From Ornithinimicrobium ciconiae (GTDB lineage: Bacteria; Actinomycetota; Actinomycetes; Actinomycetales; Dermatophilaceae): a stretch of DNA of 64,000 bases. Below, one piece after another: positions 1-8,373 of this stretch. A program made the position numbers and the translations under genes. The notes under the pieces are model-generated. The model was not told the origin of the DNA. It did not search any database and worked only from the letters and a program-made list of their open reading frames with translations. The DNA lies in assembly GCF_007197575.1 (NCBI RefSeq), contig NZ_CP041616.1, forward strand, positions 1,178,001 through 1,242,000, given 5' to 3'. Positions within the stretch are counted from its first letter, which is position 1. Each line of letters begins with the position of its first letter.

Positions 1-876
1 GTGTCCCTGGTCTTCCTGGTCCACCGCGACCGCAACATCGTCAACATGGTCTTTGGTGGTGGCGAGGTCACCACCGCGCGGGCTGCCCAGGCGCTGGTCG
101 TCATGGTCGCGGTCATCGTCGCGGTCATCGTGTTCTGGATCGCGCTGTCCTACTGGTCGCTGGCCGACCGGGTCCGTGCCCAGAAGTTCACCGCTGGTGT
201 CACCGAGATCGGCCGGAAGATCTTCCTGAACCACCTGCGTCCGCTGGGCGCGAAGAAGAAGGCCTACACCGACAAGGACATCTCCGAGTTCCACTGGACC
301 AACGGCCTGCCGCCCACCCAGGAGGAGTCGCAGTTGTGGGTCGAGGCCCGAGACAATGACTGGGAGGGCCTGACGATCACCCTCCGCGATGACCTCAACG
401 ACGTGGAGAAGACGCTGACCGTCGAGGACCTCAAGAAGTTGCCGCGCCACTCCTACGTCGCCACCCACACCTGCATGCAGGGCTGGTCGGCCACCTCCCG
501 CTGGACCGGGGTACGGCTCACCGACCTGATGGAGGTGCTCGGCCCACGACCAGAGGGCGCCCGCTACCTGTTGACCGAGTCCTACGGCCTGGCCCAGAAG
601 ATGTATGACAACCGTCCTCGCGAGCCCTTCTACGCCGCCATCGACCTGGAGACGATGGCCGAGGAGGAGTCGATCCTGGCCTACGAGCGCAACGACCACG
701 ACATCGAGGACTACCTCGGGGCGCCGGCCCGGCTGCGCGTGGAGTCCAACCACGGCTACAAGCACGTCAAGTGGGTCTCCCGGGTGATGTGGGTCCGCGA
801 CTATGCCGACTACGGTGATGGTCGAGGCGGGACACGAGAGGACTCCGCCCTGCAGGCGTTCAACGGAAGGATCTGA
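1..876 (+). CDS. Molybdopterin-dependent oxidoreductase, C-terminal part
   Basis: The window opens inside this gene; the GTG at base 1 is simply the first codon in frame and the true start lies upstream. Visible residues 30-52 form a hydrophobic helix, probably the last helix of a membrane cytochrome-like part. Residues about 100-275 resemble the sulfite oxidase/YedY molybdopterin fold. The cysteine of THTCMQGWS (visible residue 158) sits where this family has its molybdenum-ligating cysteine. A likely role is membrane-bound molybdenum-cofactor redox chemistry at the cell envelope; substrate and orientation cannot be told from this fragment. The stop codon overlaps the start of the next small gene (TGATG), so the two are probably co-translated. 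Confidence 0.8.
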   Translation: MSLVFLVHRDRNIVNMVFGGGEVTTARAAQALVVMVAVIVAVIVFWIALSYWSLADRVRAQKFTAGVTEIGRKIFLNHLRPLGAKKKAYTDKDISEFHWTNGLPPTQEESQLWVEARDNDWEGLTITLRDDLNDVEKTLTVEDLKKLPRHSYVATHTCMQGWSATSRWTGVRLTDLMEVLGPRPEGARYLLTESYGLAQKMYDNRPREPFYAAIDLETMAEEESILAYERNDHDIEDYLGAPARLRVESNHGYKHVKWVSRVMWVRDYADYGDGRGGTREDSALQAFNGRI

Positions 877-1127
877 TGCCGATGGTGAAGATTGTGTCGA
901 CGTGCTTTCTCGTGGAGGGCGTCACTGACGACCGCGACACGAAGAAGGCGATGCAGCCCCTGTTCGACATCTTCGCTCAGCAGGGTCTGGGCCAGGCGAC
1001 CTTCGAGATCGTGCCGGGTGAGCCGACGCGCCTGTGGATCAAGCACAAGGACAGCGTCCAGCCCAACCGGGACCTGATCGACCAGGCGCTGGCCGAGGCC
1101 GGTGACTACCGGACCATCGACGGCTAG
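876..1127 (+). CDS. Small protein, possible metal-binding-domain-like fold
   Basis: This 83-residue protein starts on the ATG that overlaps the stop codon of the molybdopterin oxidoreductase gene, which argues for translational coupling and a shared role. The alternating beta/alpha pattern and length (MVKIVSTCFLVEGV near the start) are reminiscent of heavy-metal-associated ferredoxin-like domains, but there is no CXXC motif, only one cysteine at residue 10. It has no signal peptide or membrane helix, so it would be cytoplasmic. The function is unknown; an accessory subunit or maturation factor for the upstream enzyme is inference from position only. Confidence 0.6.
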   Translation: MPMVKIVSTCFLVEGVTDDRDTKKAMQPLFDIFAQQGLGQATFEIVPGEPTRLWIKHKDSVQPNRDLIDQALAEAGDYRTIDG

Positions 1128-1146
1128 CCACAGCGCACCGGATCCC

Positions 1147-1179
1147 GTGGACCCCGCCCCCTCAGGGAGCGGGGTCCAC
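1147..1179. terminator. Bidirectional terminator hairpin between convergent genes
   Basis: An 11-bp perfect inverted repeat (GTGGACCCCGC at 1147-1157 and its complement at 1169-1179) lies between the end of the small plus-strand gene and the minus-strand YhhN gene. It overlaps the last codons and stop of the latter. There is no T-run on either side, as is common for GC-rich actinobacterial terminators. Position between convergent genes supports a terminator serving both strands. Confidence 0.65.
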
Positions 1180-1875
1180 GGCGTTCACGGACGCCACCTG
1201 CGGGCCACGCCCCACCGGGGCCGGGGCCTCCCGGAGCACCCCCAGCACGATCAGCAGCTGCGCGGCGATATAGGTGAGCATCACCCAGAAACCCTGACCC
1301 GGCAGGTCCCACCAGGGGGCGAAGGCGTTGAGTGCGATCAGGCCGTCCGAGACCAGGAAGAGCGCCCCGCCGGCCCAGACCAGACCATTGAGCCCGGTGG
1401 CCAGCACGGCCATGGTGCCCAGCAGGAGCCCGTAGACCAGGACCGGCACGAGCAGCGCACCGGCGTGCGGCGCACAGGCGAGGATGAGGGCGGCGATCGC
1501 TACGGCATACGGCAGGAGCAGACCCCGCCGCTGGTGCAGCACACTCTGGTGGCGGTGGGGCCAGAACGCCACGATGTAGACGACCTGAGCGACCAGGAAG
1601 AAGCCGACCATGAGCAGGAACGAGATGTCACCCTCAGCCAGGTCCGGTGCGCCGTCACCCAACCAGGAGAATCCGAGGGCGACCAGGGTCAGGGTGACAA
1701 GGCGCCCGCGTGCCGCGCCACGTGTGCGGATCAAGAGGTAGGCGGCGAGGACCGGCATCAGGAACCACTGGGAGGCGCTGGCATAGGCCTCCTGGCCGGT
1801 GAGGTGCCACACCAGGTGCACGGTGGCCAGGGCCAGGAAGACTCTCAGGACGATCCGGGCCGGGGTGCGCGTCAT
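1162..1875 (-). CDS. YhhN family membrane protein (lysoplasmalogenase-like)
   Basis: This 237-residue protein is almost entirely hydrophobic, with about eight predicted membrane helices, and matches the YhhN/TMEM86 pattern (paired motifs such as FSWLGDGAPDL and DGLIALNAF with conserved acidic residues between helices). Characterised relatives hydrolyse the vinyl-ether bond of lysoplasmalogens; the bacterial substrate is less clear. The open frame extends far upstream, but the ATG at 1875 is chosen because a TACGAT -10 box lies exactly six bases before it, typical of a leaderless transcript. The last codons form one arm of the terminator hairpin. It runs opposite to the flavin oxidoreductase gene that begins at 1942. 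Confidence 0.75.
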   Translation of the reverse strand: MTRTPARIVLRVFLALATVHLVWHLTGQEAYASASQWFLMPVLAAYLLIRTRGAARGRLVTLTLVALGFSWLGDGAPDLAEGDISFLLMVGFFLVAQVVYIVAFWPHRHQSVLHQRRGLLLPYAVAIAALILACAPHAGALLVPVLVYGLLLGTMAVLATGLNGLVWAGGALFLVSDGLIALNAFAPWWDLPGQGFWVMLTYIAAQLLIVLGVLREAPAPVGRGPQVASVNAVDPAP

Positions 1876-1881
1876 GCACGC

Positions 1882-1887
1882 ATCGTA
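1882..1887 (-). promoter_or_regulatory. -10 box of a leaderless promoter (YhhN gene)
   Basis: TACGAT on the minus strand with a six-base gap (GCGTGC) to the ATG at 1875. Fits TANNNT placed so that transcription starts on the start codon. No clear -35 element seen. Confidence 0.5.
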
Positions 1888-1941
1888 GGCGGGCAGCTGG
1901 CCCCGATTGCGGCGGACCAGGTTGTGGGATGGACTGGTCTG

Positions 1942-2916
1942 ATGGCACGCATCGGTTTTCACGCCTCGCACGAGCAGGCCTCGCCACGTCAGTTGCTGCA
2001 GGACGTGCAGCACGCGGAACGGGCCGGGTTCGCCTGCGCCATGAGCTCGGACCACATCGCCCCGTGGAGCGCCCGGCAGGGACACTCCGGCAACACCTGG
2101 GTCTGGCTCGGAGCGGCCCTGGCCACCACGCGCCTGCCGATCGGCACCCTGGCCATCCCCGGCCCGCGCTATCACCCAGCTGTCCTGGCCCACCAGATCG
2201 CCACCCTCGCCCAGATGTTTCCCGACCGGACCTGGGCGGCCCTCGGCAGCGGGGAGGCGCTGAACGAGCACGTCACCGGGACACCGTGGCCAGCGAAGGA
2301 GCAGCGGGTGGAGCACCTCGAGGCCTCGGCCGAGGTGATCGCTCGGCTGCAGGCCGGTGAGGAGGTTAACCGGACGGCACCGATGACCGTGGACCGGGCC
2401 CGACTGTGGGACGTGCCTGACACCCCGGCGCCGTTGCGTGCTGCGGCGATCTCGGCCGGGTCGGCCGCGCGGGCGGCCTCCTGGGCAGACGGCCTGGTGA
2501 CCGTCGTCCAGCCGGTCCCGGCTCTGCGGGAGGTCGTGTCGGCATACCGAGATGGGGGAGGGCGGGGTCCGCTCGCGCTCCAGCTCCACCTGTCCTGGGC
2601 ACCGGAGAGCAGCGAGGCGGAGGCGCTCGCCGTCGACCAGTGGAGCACCAACACCTTCCCGGCCGATGTGGCGGGGGACACCGAGACGACAGCCGAGTTC
2701 GACCGACTGGCCGCGGACGTCACGCCAGCGGCCGTGCACGACAGCGTCCGGATCTCGCACGACCTGGGCCGGCACCGCGAGTGGATCGCCGAGTATGCCG
2801 ACCTGGGCTTCGAAGAGATCTACCTGCACCACGTGGGTCAGGAGCAGACCCGCTTCATCGACACCTTCGCGGAGCACGTCCTGCCCGCGGTCAGCAGCAC
2901 TGAGGAGAACCGGTGA
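1942..2916 (+). CDS. Luciferase-like (LLM class) flavin oxidoreductase, TIGR03885-like
   Basis: This 324-residue protein has the luciferase-like TIM-barrel pattern: an N-terminal strand MARIGFHASHEQ, a central segment LAIPGPRYHPAVLAHQIATL, and a glycine-rich ALGSGEALNEHV flavin-binding segment. It resembles the TIGR03885 group, described as probably using FMN rather than F420 and commonly encoded beside a trehalose-synthase-like enzyme, as here. The ATG at 1942 is chosen because the luciferase fold begins at that methionine; upstream in-frame sequence is antisense to the YhhN gene. The stop overlaps the GTG start of the GH13 gene (GTGA), so the two are coupled. The substrate is unknown. Confidence 0.8.
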   Translation: MARIGFHASHEQASPRQLLQDVQHAERAGFACAMSSDHIAPWSARQGHSGNTWVWLGAALATTRLPIGTLAIPGPRYHPAVLAHQIATLAQMFPDRTWAALGSGEALNEHVTGTPWPAKEQRVEHLEASAEVIARLQAGEEVNRTAPMTVDRARLWDVPDTPAPLRAAAISAGSAARAASWADGLVTVVQPVPALREVVSAYRDGGGRGPLALQLHLSWAPESSEAEALAVDQWSTNTFPADVAGDTETTAEFDRLAADVTPAAVHDSVRISHDLGRHREWIAEYADLGFEEIYLHHVGQEQTRFIDTFAEHVLPAVSSTEENR

Positions 2917-4595
2917 GGATCAGCAAGACCAGCGACCTGTGGTGGAAGAGCGCCATCGTCTACTGCCTCGACATCGAGACCTACTCCGATGCCGACGGCG
3001 ACGGGACCGGCGACCTCGCCGGTCTGTCCCGGCGGATCGACTACCTGGCCAGACTGGGGGTGAACTGCCTGTGGCTGATGCCCTTCTTCCCCACCCCGGA
3101 CCGGGACGACGGATATGACGTCATGGACTTCTATGGAGTGGACTCCCGGCTGGGCAACCACGGACAGCTGGTCGAGGTGATCCGCACCGCGCACGACCGT
3201 GGCATCCGCGTCATCATCGACCTCGTCATCAACCACACCTCCGACCGCCACCCGTGGTTCCGCGCCGCGCGACGCAGCACCGAAAACCCGTTCCGGGACT
3301 ACTACGTCTGGCGGGACACCGAGCCTCCCGACACGTCCGACAAGGTGGTCTTCCCCGATCAGGAGGACTCGATCTGGACCAAGGACGAGCCCACGGGACA
3401 GTGGTACCTGCACCACTTCTACCGGCATCAGCCCGACCTGAACACCGCCCACCCGGCCGTGCGCGAGGAGATCCTGCGGGTGATCGGATTCTGGCTGGAG
3501 CTGGGCATCGACGGGTTCCGCGTCGACGCCGTGCCCTTCTTCATCGAGGACATCGAGCGCGGCTCCGGTGACCTGCCCCGCGACCCGCACGACGTGCTGC
3601 GCGAGATCCGTGCCTTCCTGAGCCGCCGCAAGGGTTCTGCCGTCCTGCTCGGTGAGGTCAACCTCCCCTACGAGGAGCAGCTGACCTACTTCGGCGGAGA
3701 CCACGGGGACCAACTGCAGATGCAGTTCGACTTCGTCGGCATGCAGGCCACCTACCTCGCCCTCGCCCGCTCAGACGCCACCCCGCTGGCGGAGGCGCTG
3801 CAGCAACGACCCGCGCTGCACGCCACCTCGCAGTGGGCCAACTTCCTGCGCAACCACGACGAGCTCACGCTGGACAAGCTCAGTGAGCAGGAGCGCCAGG
3901 AGGTCTTTGCCGCCTTTGGCCCGGAGAAGTCCATGCAGCTCTATGACCGTGGCCTGAAGCGGAGGCTGCCCCCGATGCTCGCCGGGGACCCGCGCCGCAT
4001 CCGGATGGCCTACAGCCTGATGTTCTCCCTGCCGGGGACGCCCACGATCTACTACGGCGAGGAGATCGGCATGGGGGAGGACCTGGCCGCCGAGGGGCGG
4101 ATGGCCGTGCGCACCCCGATGCAGTGGAGTGACGGGCCCAACGGCGGCTTCTCCTCGGCGCCGGCGCGTCGGCTCGTCCAGCGTCTGGCGCCTGACGGTT
4201 ACTCCCCCGAGCACGTCAACGTCGCCGACCAGGTGCGGGACCCCGACTCGCTGTGGACGTTTATGCGCACCCTCATCGCGGCCCGGCGCGAGTGCCCCGA
4301 ACTGGGGTGGTCGTCGGAGTTCGTGCTTATGAAACAGCCGCACCGGCAGGTGCTGGCGCACTGTTGCCCCGGGACGGAGACGGCCGTGATCGCGGTGCAC
4401 AACCTAGCTGCCGAGCCGGTGACGGTCGATCTGGACCTGGCCGAGATCGAGTTGGAGCACCCCGTCGAGCACGTGGTCGATCTGCTCTCGCACGAGGCGG
4501 TGGACCCCTCGGACGGGCGGCTCGAACTCACCCTCGACGGATTCGGTTATCGGTGGCTACGGGTGGGGCCACCCGATCGGATCGCGGTGCCCTGA
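2913..4595 (+). CDS. GH13 alpha-amylase family protein, trehalose-synthase-like
   Basis: The 560-residue protein is a full-length GH13 enzyme close to trehalose synthase. The four conserved regions are visible: DLVINH at 103-108, GFRVDA with the nucleophile D205, LLGEV with the acid/base E248, and FLRNHDE with the transition-state aspartate D316. A C-terminal beta-sandwich of about 100 residues follows the barrel. Trehalose synthases interconvert maltose and trehalose in the cytoplasm; this relative could instead be another glucosyl-transferring or hydrolysing enzyme, and sequence alone does not settle it. No signal peptide is present. The GTG start overlaps the upstream flavin oxidoreductase stop by four bases. 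The gene ends four bases before the convergent acetyltransferase gene. Confidence 0.85.
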   Translation: MRISKTSDLWWKSAIVYCLDIETYSDADGDGTGDLAGLSRRIDYLARLGVNCLWLMPFFPTPDRDDGYDVMDFYGVDSRLGNHGQLVEVIRTAHDRGIRVIIDLVINHTSDRHPWFRAARRSTENPFRDYYVWRDTEPPDTSDKVVFPDQEDSIWTKDEPTGQWYLHHFYRHQPDLNTAHPAVREEILRVIGFWLELGIDGFRVDAVPFFIEDIERGSGDLPRDPHDVLREIRAFLSRRKGSAVLLGEVNLPYEEQLTYFGGDHGDQLQMQFDFVGMQATYLALARSDATPLAEALQQRPALHATSQWANFLRNHDELTLDKLSEQERQEVFAAFGPEKSMQLYDRGLKRRLPPMLAGDPRRIRMAYSLMFSLPGTPTIYYGEEIGMGEDLAAEGRMAVRTPMQWSDGPNGGFSSAPARRLVQRLAPDGYSPEHVNVADQVRDPDSLWTFMRTLIAARRECPELGWSSEFVLMKQPHRQVLAHCCPGTETAVIAVHNLAAEPVTVDLDLAEIELEHPVEHVVDLLSHEAVDPSDGRLELTLDGFGYRWLRVGPPDRIAVP

Positions 4596-4599
4596 GGGA

Positions 4600-5190
4600 T
4601 CAGTAGTCCACGCGCACCACGGCCCGGCGTGCGGTCGGCCGGGACACCTCGCGGAAGCCGGCCGCCAGATAACTGCTGATCAGGCCGACGTGTAGCTCCT
4701 CGTCGACTGCGGCAGGGGTCGTCATCGGATAGGCCTCGAGAGCGGCGGCTCCCCGTGCACGGGCGAAGTCAACGGCGGCGGCGATGAGGGCCGCGGCGAC
4801 CCCCTGCCTGCGGTGGTGGGCCCGGGCGAAGACGCAGGTGAGTGCCCAGATCGAGGCGTCCGCACGGTCCTCGTCGCGGCCGGCCCACGGCACCTGGCTG
4901 TGGCGCAGACCCGGGAACTCCGGTCGCGGTTCGACAGCGCACCAGCCGACCGGCAGGTCGTCGAGATAGGCGACGAGCCCGCTGGTGCGGGTGTCGTCGG
5001 GATGCCCGCAGGCGGTCTGCTCGCGGAGTCGGAGCTGGCGCTCCTCGAGCGGCTGGGCGGCGAAGTTCTCACGGGGGAGCAACTTGTAGCGCTGGCACTG
5101 GCACCGAGCCCCCTGCCCGCGGGTGCCGAAGACCGCCTGCAGGTCCTCCCAGCTGGCCTCGTTGGCGGGGCGGATCTCAAGCTCGGCCAT
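4600..5190 (-). CDS. GNAT family N-acetyltransferase
   Basis: This 196-residue protein has the GNAT layout: an N-terminal segment MAELEIRPANEASWEDLQ, strand 4 with WALTCVFARAHHRRQGVA, where the R/Q-X-X-G-V/A acetyl-CoA loop is RRQGVA, and a C-terminal YLAAGFREV motif. It carries a cysteine-rich stretch (GARCQCQRYKL) seen in a subset of actinobacterial GNAT proteins. The acceptor is unknown. The frame is open upstream, but ATG 5190 is preferred because TACGCT lies six bases before it. It is transcribed divergently from the 2H phosphoesterase gene. Confidence 0.8.
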   Translation of the reverse strand: MAELEIRPANEASWEDLQAVFGTRGQGARCQCQRYKLLPRENFAAQPLEERQLRLREQTACGHPDDTRTSGLVAYLDDLPVGWCAVEPRPEFPGLRHSQVPWAGRDEDRADASIWALTCVFARAHHRRQGVAAALIAAAVDFARARGAAALEAYPMTTPAAVDEELHVGLISSYLAAGFREVSRPTARRAVVRVDY

Positions 5191-5196
5191 CCCTGC

Positions 5197-5202
5197 AGCG
5201 TA
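5197..5202 (-). promoter_or_regulatory. -10 box of a leaderless promoter (GNAT gene)
   Basis: TACGCT on the minus strand, six bases (GCAGGG) before the ATG at 5190. Confidence 0.5.
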
Positions 5203-5236
5203 GGAGCCGGGCGTCTCGGCCGCTAGGCGCAGCAGG

Positions 5237-5242
5237 CAGAAT
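5237..5242 (+). promoter_or_regulatory. -10 box of a leaderless promoter (2H phosphoesterase-cobU)
   Basis: CAGAAT, six bases before the GTG at 5249. Together with the minus-strand box at 5197-5202 it forms a compact divergent promoter region. Confidence 0.5.
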
Positions 5243-5248
5243 CGTCCC

Positions 5249-5836
5249 GTGCCCACCACTCCACCTCGGCCGGGCGCCGGAACTGATAGGCCCGTGGACC
5301 ACGGGCACACGGTGCTGGCGGTGCCGGTGCCGCAGCTCGACAACTTCGTGCGGGAGCGGACGGCGCACTACGACGCCGACTACCTGGCGGCCGACCCGAC
5401 CTTCGGGCAGGCCCACGTGACGGTCCTCGGACCGTGGGTGCGCTCGCCGTCACTGGCGGACCTTGCCGCGGTGGCCGCCATCGCCTCGGCGACCCGAGCC
5501 TTCGACTACCGCCTGGCCCGCCTCGGGGCCTTCCCCAACGGGATCATCCACCTGCTCCCCGAGCCGGACGGCCCCTTCCGGGTGCTGACCCGTGTCGTGT
5601 GGGACCGCTTTCCCGGCCACGCGCCCTACGCCGGGCAGTTCCCCGACGCCACGCCCCATGTCACGCTCGACGCGGTGGGGCCGGGGGTGGACGAGCACGC
5701 GGTGCGGATGCTGCTGGGCGCCACCATCCCGGTCGACTGCCGGGCCGAGGTGCTGCAGCTGCAGTGGTGGCAGGCTGGGCACTGCCACGTGCAGCACTCG
5801 TGGCCCCTGGGTGAGCCGTCGGGAGGAGAGTCATGA
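5249..5836 (+). CDS. 2H phosphoesterase family protein (2'-5' RNA ligase-like)
   Basis: The 195-residue protein carries two HXT/S-type motifs characteristic of the 2H phosphoesterase superfamily: AHVTVLGPW and PHVTLDAVG. Family members act on 2',3'-cyclic phosphates or 2'-5' linkages of RNA and nucleotides. GTG 5249 is favoured by the CAGAAT box placed for a leaderless message. The last codons overlap the start of cobU by four bases (ATGA). A link to cobalamin metabolism, for example handling a nucleotide by-product, is only inference from that coupling. Confidence 0.75.
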   Translation: MPTTPPRPGAGTDRPVDHGHTVLAVPVPQLDNFVRERTAHYDADYLAADPTFGQAHVTVLGPWVRSPSLADLAAVAAIASATRAFDYRLARLGAFPNGIIHLLPEPDGPFRVLTRVVWDRFPGHAPYAGQFPDATPHVTLDAVGPGVDEHAVRMLLGATIPVDCRAEVLQLQWWQAGHCHVQHSWPLGEPSGGES

Positions 5837-6360
5837 GGGTCCTGGTCACCGGAGGCGTGCGCTCCGGCAAGTCCCACCACGCCGAGCACCTGCTGGAGGG
5901 CGAGGCGTCGGTGACCTACGTCGCCCCGGGCCCTGATGAGACCGAGGAACCCGACCCCGACTGGGCGCTGCGGCTGGCCGCCCACCGGGGGCGACGCCCG
6001 GCCCACTGGACCACGGTGGAGACGGCCGACGTGGCGACCGCGATCCAGCAGAGCGCGGGCCCGGTCCTGGTGGACTGCCTGGGCACCTGGTTGACGCGCA
6101 CCATCGACCAGCAGGGGCTGTGGGAGGCACCGGTCGACGAGGTGACCGAGCGCGTGCGTGAGGAGATCACCCGTGTCGTCGCCGCCCTGGAGCGGGATCA
6201 CCCGGTCGTGCTGGTGACTAACGAGGTCGGCCTGGGGGTGGTCCCCGCGCACCGGTCCGGGCGGCTGTTCCGGGATCTTCTGGGCGAGACCAACCGGCAG
6301 GTCGCCGCAGCGTGCGAGCAGGTCCACCTGGTCATCGCCGGGCGGGTCCTCGTGCTCTGA
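5833..6360 (+). CDS. cobU: Adenosylcobinamide kinase / adenosylcobinamide-phosphate guanylyltransferase
   Basis: CobU phosphorylates adenosylcobinamide and then adds GMP from GTP, giving the activated intermediate for nucleotide-loop attachment. The 175-residue protein has the expected P-loop GGVRSGKS at residues 7-14, the HRGRRPAHWTTVE region containing the guanylylation histidine area, the VDCLGTWLTR motif and VTNEVGLGVVPAHRSGRLFRD split by the usual spacing. Length is normal for the family. It overlaps the upstream 2H phosphoesterase gene by four bases. CobS and CobT, the next enzymes of the pathway, are encoded on the opposite strand just downstream, so all three steps of lower-ligand assembly are together. 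Confidence 0.92.
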   Translation: MRVLVTGGVRSGKSHHAEHLLEGEASVTYVAPGPDETEEPDPDWALRLAAHRGRRPAHWTTVETADVATAIQQSAGPVLVDCLGTWLTRTIDQQGLWEAPVDEVTERVREEITRVVAALERDHPVVLVTNEVGLGVVPAHRSGRLFRDLLGETNRQVAAACEQVHLVIAGRVLVL

Positions 6361-6370
6361 TCCGGTCCCC

Positions 6371-7129
6371 TCAGGCGACCGCCACCAGCAGGACCACCAG
6401 GGTCACCTCGACGCACGCGCCCAGGACGTCCCCGGTCACCCCGCCGAGTCGGCGGACCGCCACCACCAGGACACCGGCCAGCGCCAGCGCGGCCAGCACC
6501 GGCGCCAGCAGGGCGGCCAGGTCGAACCCGGGCAGCAGTGCGGTGACCCAGACCAGGGCCGCAGTGGCTCCGAAGACCGCCACAGCGGCCAGCGGGTGAA
6601 CCGTGCCGGACACCGTGGCGCCCAGCCCATCGGGTCGGGCGGCCGGGACACCCCGGGCGCAGGCCACCGCGAGGGCACTGCGGGAGGCGATGACACAGGC
6701 TGCGGCCAGCAACGGGCCCAGGTCGTGGGTCGTCAGTGCTGCCAGGCTGACCGCCTGGAGGCCGATCACGACCACCAGGGCTACAACACCCGCGGGACCG
6801 GCGGTGCCCGAGCGCATCACCTCCAGCGAGCGGGCACGGTCGGTCGAGGCGGTCAGCCCGTCCACGGTGTCGGAGAGCCCGTCCAGGTGCAGCAACCGGC
6901 TGAGCCAGGCCAGGAGCCCGACGGCCACCAGGCCCAGGGCCAGCGGAGACAGGACGCCTTCCTGACCGAGCCAGACCAGCAGGGCGACCCCGCCGGCCGA
7001 CGGCAGGGCTGTCAACGGGGCCAGCACCATGGCCCGTCCCGCGGTGGACTGGTCGATCGTCCCGGGCGGTCGGACGGGGATGCGGGTCAGTGTGCTCAGG
7101 GCCAGCCGCCAGCTGTCCGCCAGGCTCAC
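6371..7129 (-). CDS. cobS: Adenosylcobinamide-GDP ribazoletransferase (cobalamin synthase)
   Basis: CobS joins adenosylcobinamide-GDP to alpha-ribazole (phosphate) in the membrane. The 252-residue protein is strongly hydrophobic with about six to seven helices and has the signature HLDGLSDTVDGL, the metal-binding D-rich motif of the family, followed by MRSGTAGPAGVVAL. GTG 7129 is chosen because the next upstream in-frame codons lie inside cobT and the family begins near LALSTLTRIPV. The gene follows cobT with a 40-bp gap and ends ten bases from the convergent cobU. Confidence 0.88.
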   Translation of the reverse strand: MSLADSWRLALSTLTRIPVRPPGTIDQSTAGRAMVLAPLTALPSAGGVALLVWLGQEGVLSPLALGLVAVGLLAWLSRLLHLDGLSDTVDGLTASTDRARSLEVMRSGTAGPAGVVALVVVIGLQAVSLAALTTHDLGPLLAAACVIASRSALAVACARGVPAARPDGLGATVSGTVHPLAAVAVFGATAALVWVTALLPGFDLAALLAPVLAALALAGVLVVAVRRLGGVTGDVLGACVEVTLVVLLVAVA

Positions 7130-7169
7130 GCGGACTGCCCCGGTCGAGCGCTTCCCGCCCGGAGCCTGC

Positions 7170-8252
7170 TCACCCGAGGTCCTCGAGCAGAGCCACGTCG
7201 CGCAGCAGCGCCACCGCGCTGTGCAGCAGCGGAACGGCGGCAACCGCCCCAGATCCCTCACCCAGGCGCATCCCCAGGTCCAGCAGGGGCGACAGGCCGA
7301 GCGACTGCAGGGCCAGGGACTGCCCCGGCTCCGGCGAGCGGTGCCCGGCCGCGAACCAGGCGGCGGCCCCGGGGGCGATCCGGTCGGCGAGCAGGCCGCA
7401 CGCGACGCCGATGAGTCCGTCCAGCAGGGCCGGGACGCCAGCCCGCGCGGCCGTCACCAGGAAGGCGGTCGTCGCGACGAGGTCGGCGCTGCCCAGGACC
7501 CTCAGCGCCTCGGCCGGGTCATCGGTGCGGTCCCCGAGGCGGGCCAGAGCCTGGTCCACGATGGCGGCCTTGTGAGTCAGGGCCGCGTCGTCGACGCCGG
7601 TCCCGCGACCGGCGACCGCGCTGCCCGGCAGCGCCAGCGCGGCGGCCACCAGCGCGGCGGTCGGGGTGGTGTTGCCGATGCCCATGTCCCCGCTGATCAC
7701 CAGGTCGGCGCCCTGCCCGAGCTCCTCCCGGGCGACGGTCTCGCCGGCCACCCAGGCGTCGGCATACTGCTGCTGGGTGAGGGCATCTGCCAGGTGGATC
7801 GGCTCGCTGCCCCGGCGCACCTTGTGCGCCTGCAGATCAGCGCGGACCCCAGCCTCGAGATCGGCGAAGTCGTCGGTGCAGCCGAGGTCGAGCACGCGCA
7901 CGTGCACGTCGTGGGTGCGGGCCAGCGCACTGACCCCGGCGCGGCCGGCAAGGAAGGTGCGCACCATCGCGCCGGTGATCTCCGGTGGAAAGGCCGAGAC
8001 CCCGTGCTGGGCCACGCCGTGATCGCCGGCAAAGATCACCAGGCGCACGTTGGTCAGCGGGATCGGTGGCACCTGGCCCTGGGTGGAACTGAGCCAGACC
8101 GCGATGTCGCCGAGCCGTCCCAGGGCCCCCGGAGGGGTGGCGAGTGCCGCGAGCCGGAGCTGCGACTGCTCACGGGCTGCGGCGGAGGGGGCGGGGACGG
8201 TCGCGGTGCTGATGGCGTGCTCCTCGAGGGCGGCTGGGTGGGCGCCGCTCAG
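7170..8252 (-). CDS. cobT: Nicotinate-nucleotide--dimethylbenzimidazole phosphoribosyltransferase, start uncertain
   Basis: CobT makes alpha-ribazole phosphate from a nicotinate mononucleotide and the lower-ligand base. Family motifs are clear: TPPGALGRLGDIAVWL near the N terminus, VIFAGDHGVAQHGVSAFP, DMGIGNTTPTAALVAAA, and the C-terminal LGEGSGAVAAVPLLHSA containing the catalytic-base glutamate region. The start is a problem. Between 8394 and the conserved N terminus the frame has no ATG, GTG or TTG. The nearest canonical codon, GTG at 8396, lies inside the divergent WYL gene and would add about 48 unusual residues. I give a CTG at 8252 as a placeholder; an ATC at 8213 preceded by GAGGAG is an equally odd alternative. 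The identity is secure, the 5' end is not. Confidence 0.85.
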   Translation of the reverse strand: MSGAHPAALEEHAISTATVPAPSAAAREQSQLRLAALATPPGALGRLGDIAVWLSSTQGQVPPIPLTNVRLVIFAGDHGVAQHGVSAFPPEITGAMVRTFLAGRAGVSALARTHDVHVRVLDLGCTDDFADLEAGVRADLQAHKVRRGSEPIHLADALTQQQYADAWVAGETVAREELGQGADLVISGDMGIGNTTPTAALVAAALALPGSAVAGRGTGVDDAALTHKAAIVDQALARLGDRTDDPAEALRVLGSADLVATTAFLVTAARAGVPALLDGLIGVACGLLADRIAPGAAAWFAAGHRSPEPGQSLALQSLGLSPLLDLGMRLGEGSGAVAAVPLLHSAVALLRDVALLEDLG

Positions 8253-8373
8253 CGTAGGCGCCCCAGGTGGAGTGGGCGCCGACCGGGTCGTCCTGACCGA
8301 TCCGAGGCGTCCGACCCGGCGCGCGACGGCCGTAGGATCGACCCGGACGATCCGCTGCAGGGAGGCAGAAGCG

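Noticed and set aside
1162..2877. A 571-residue fusion protein containing the YhhN domain
   Set aside because: The first 334 residues are antisense to the flavin oxidoreductase gene; a leaderless start at 1875 explains the real gene.
6371..8252. Cobalamin riboswitch controlling the cob genes
   Set aside because: The space between cobT and the WYL gene is too short, and no conserved B12-box was recognised.
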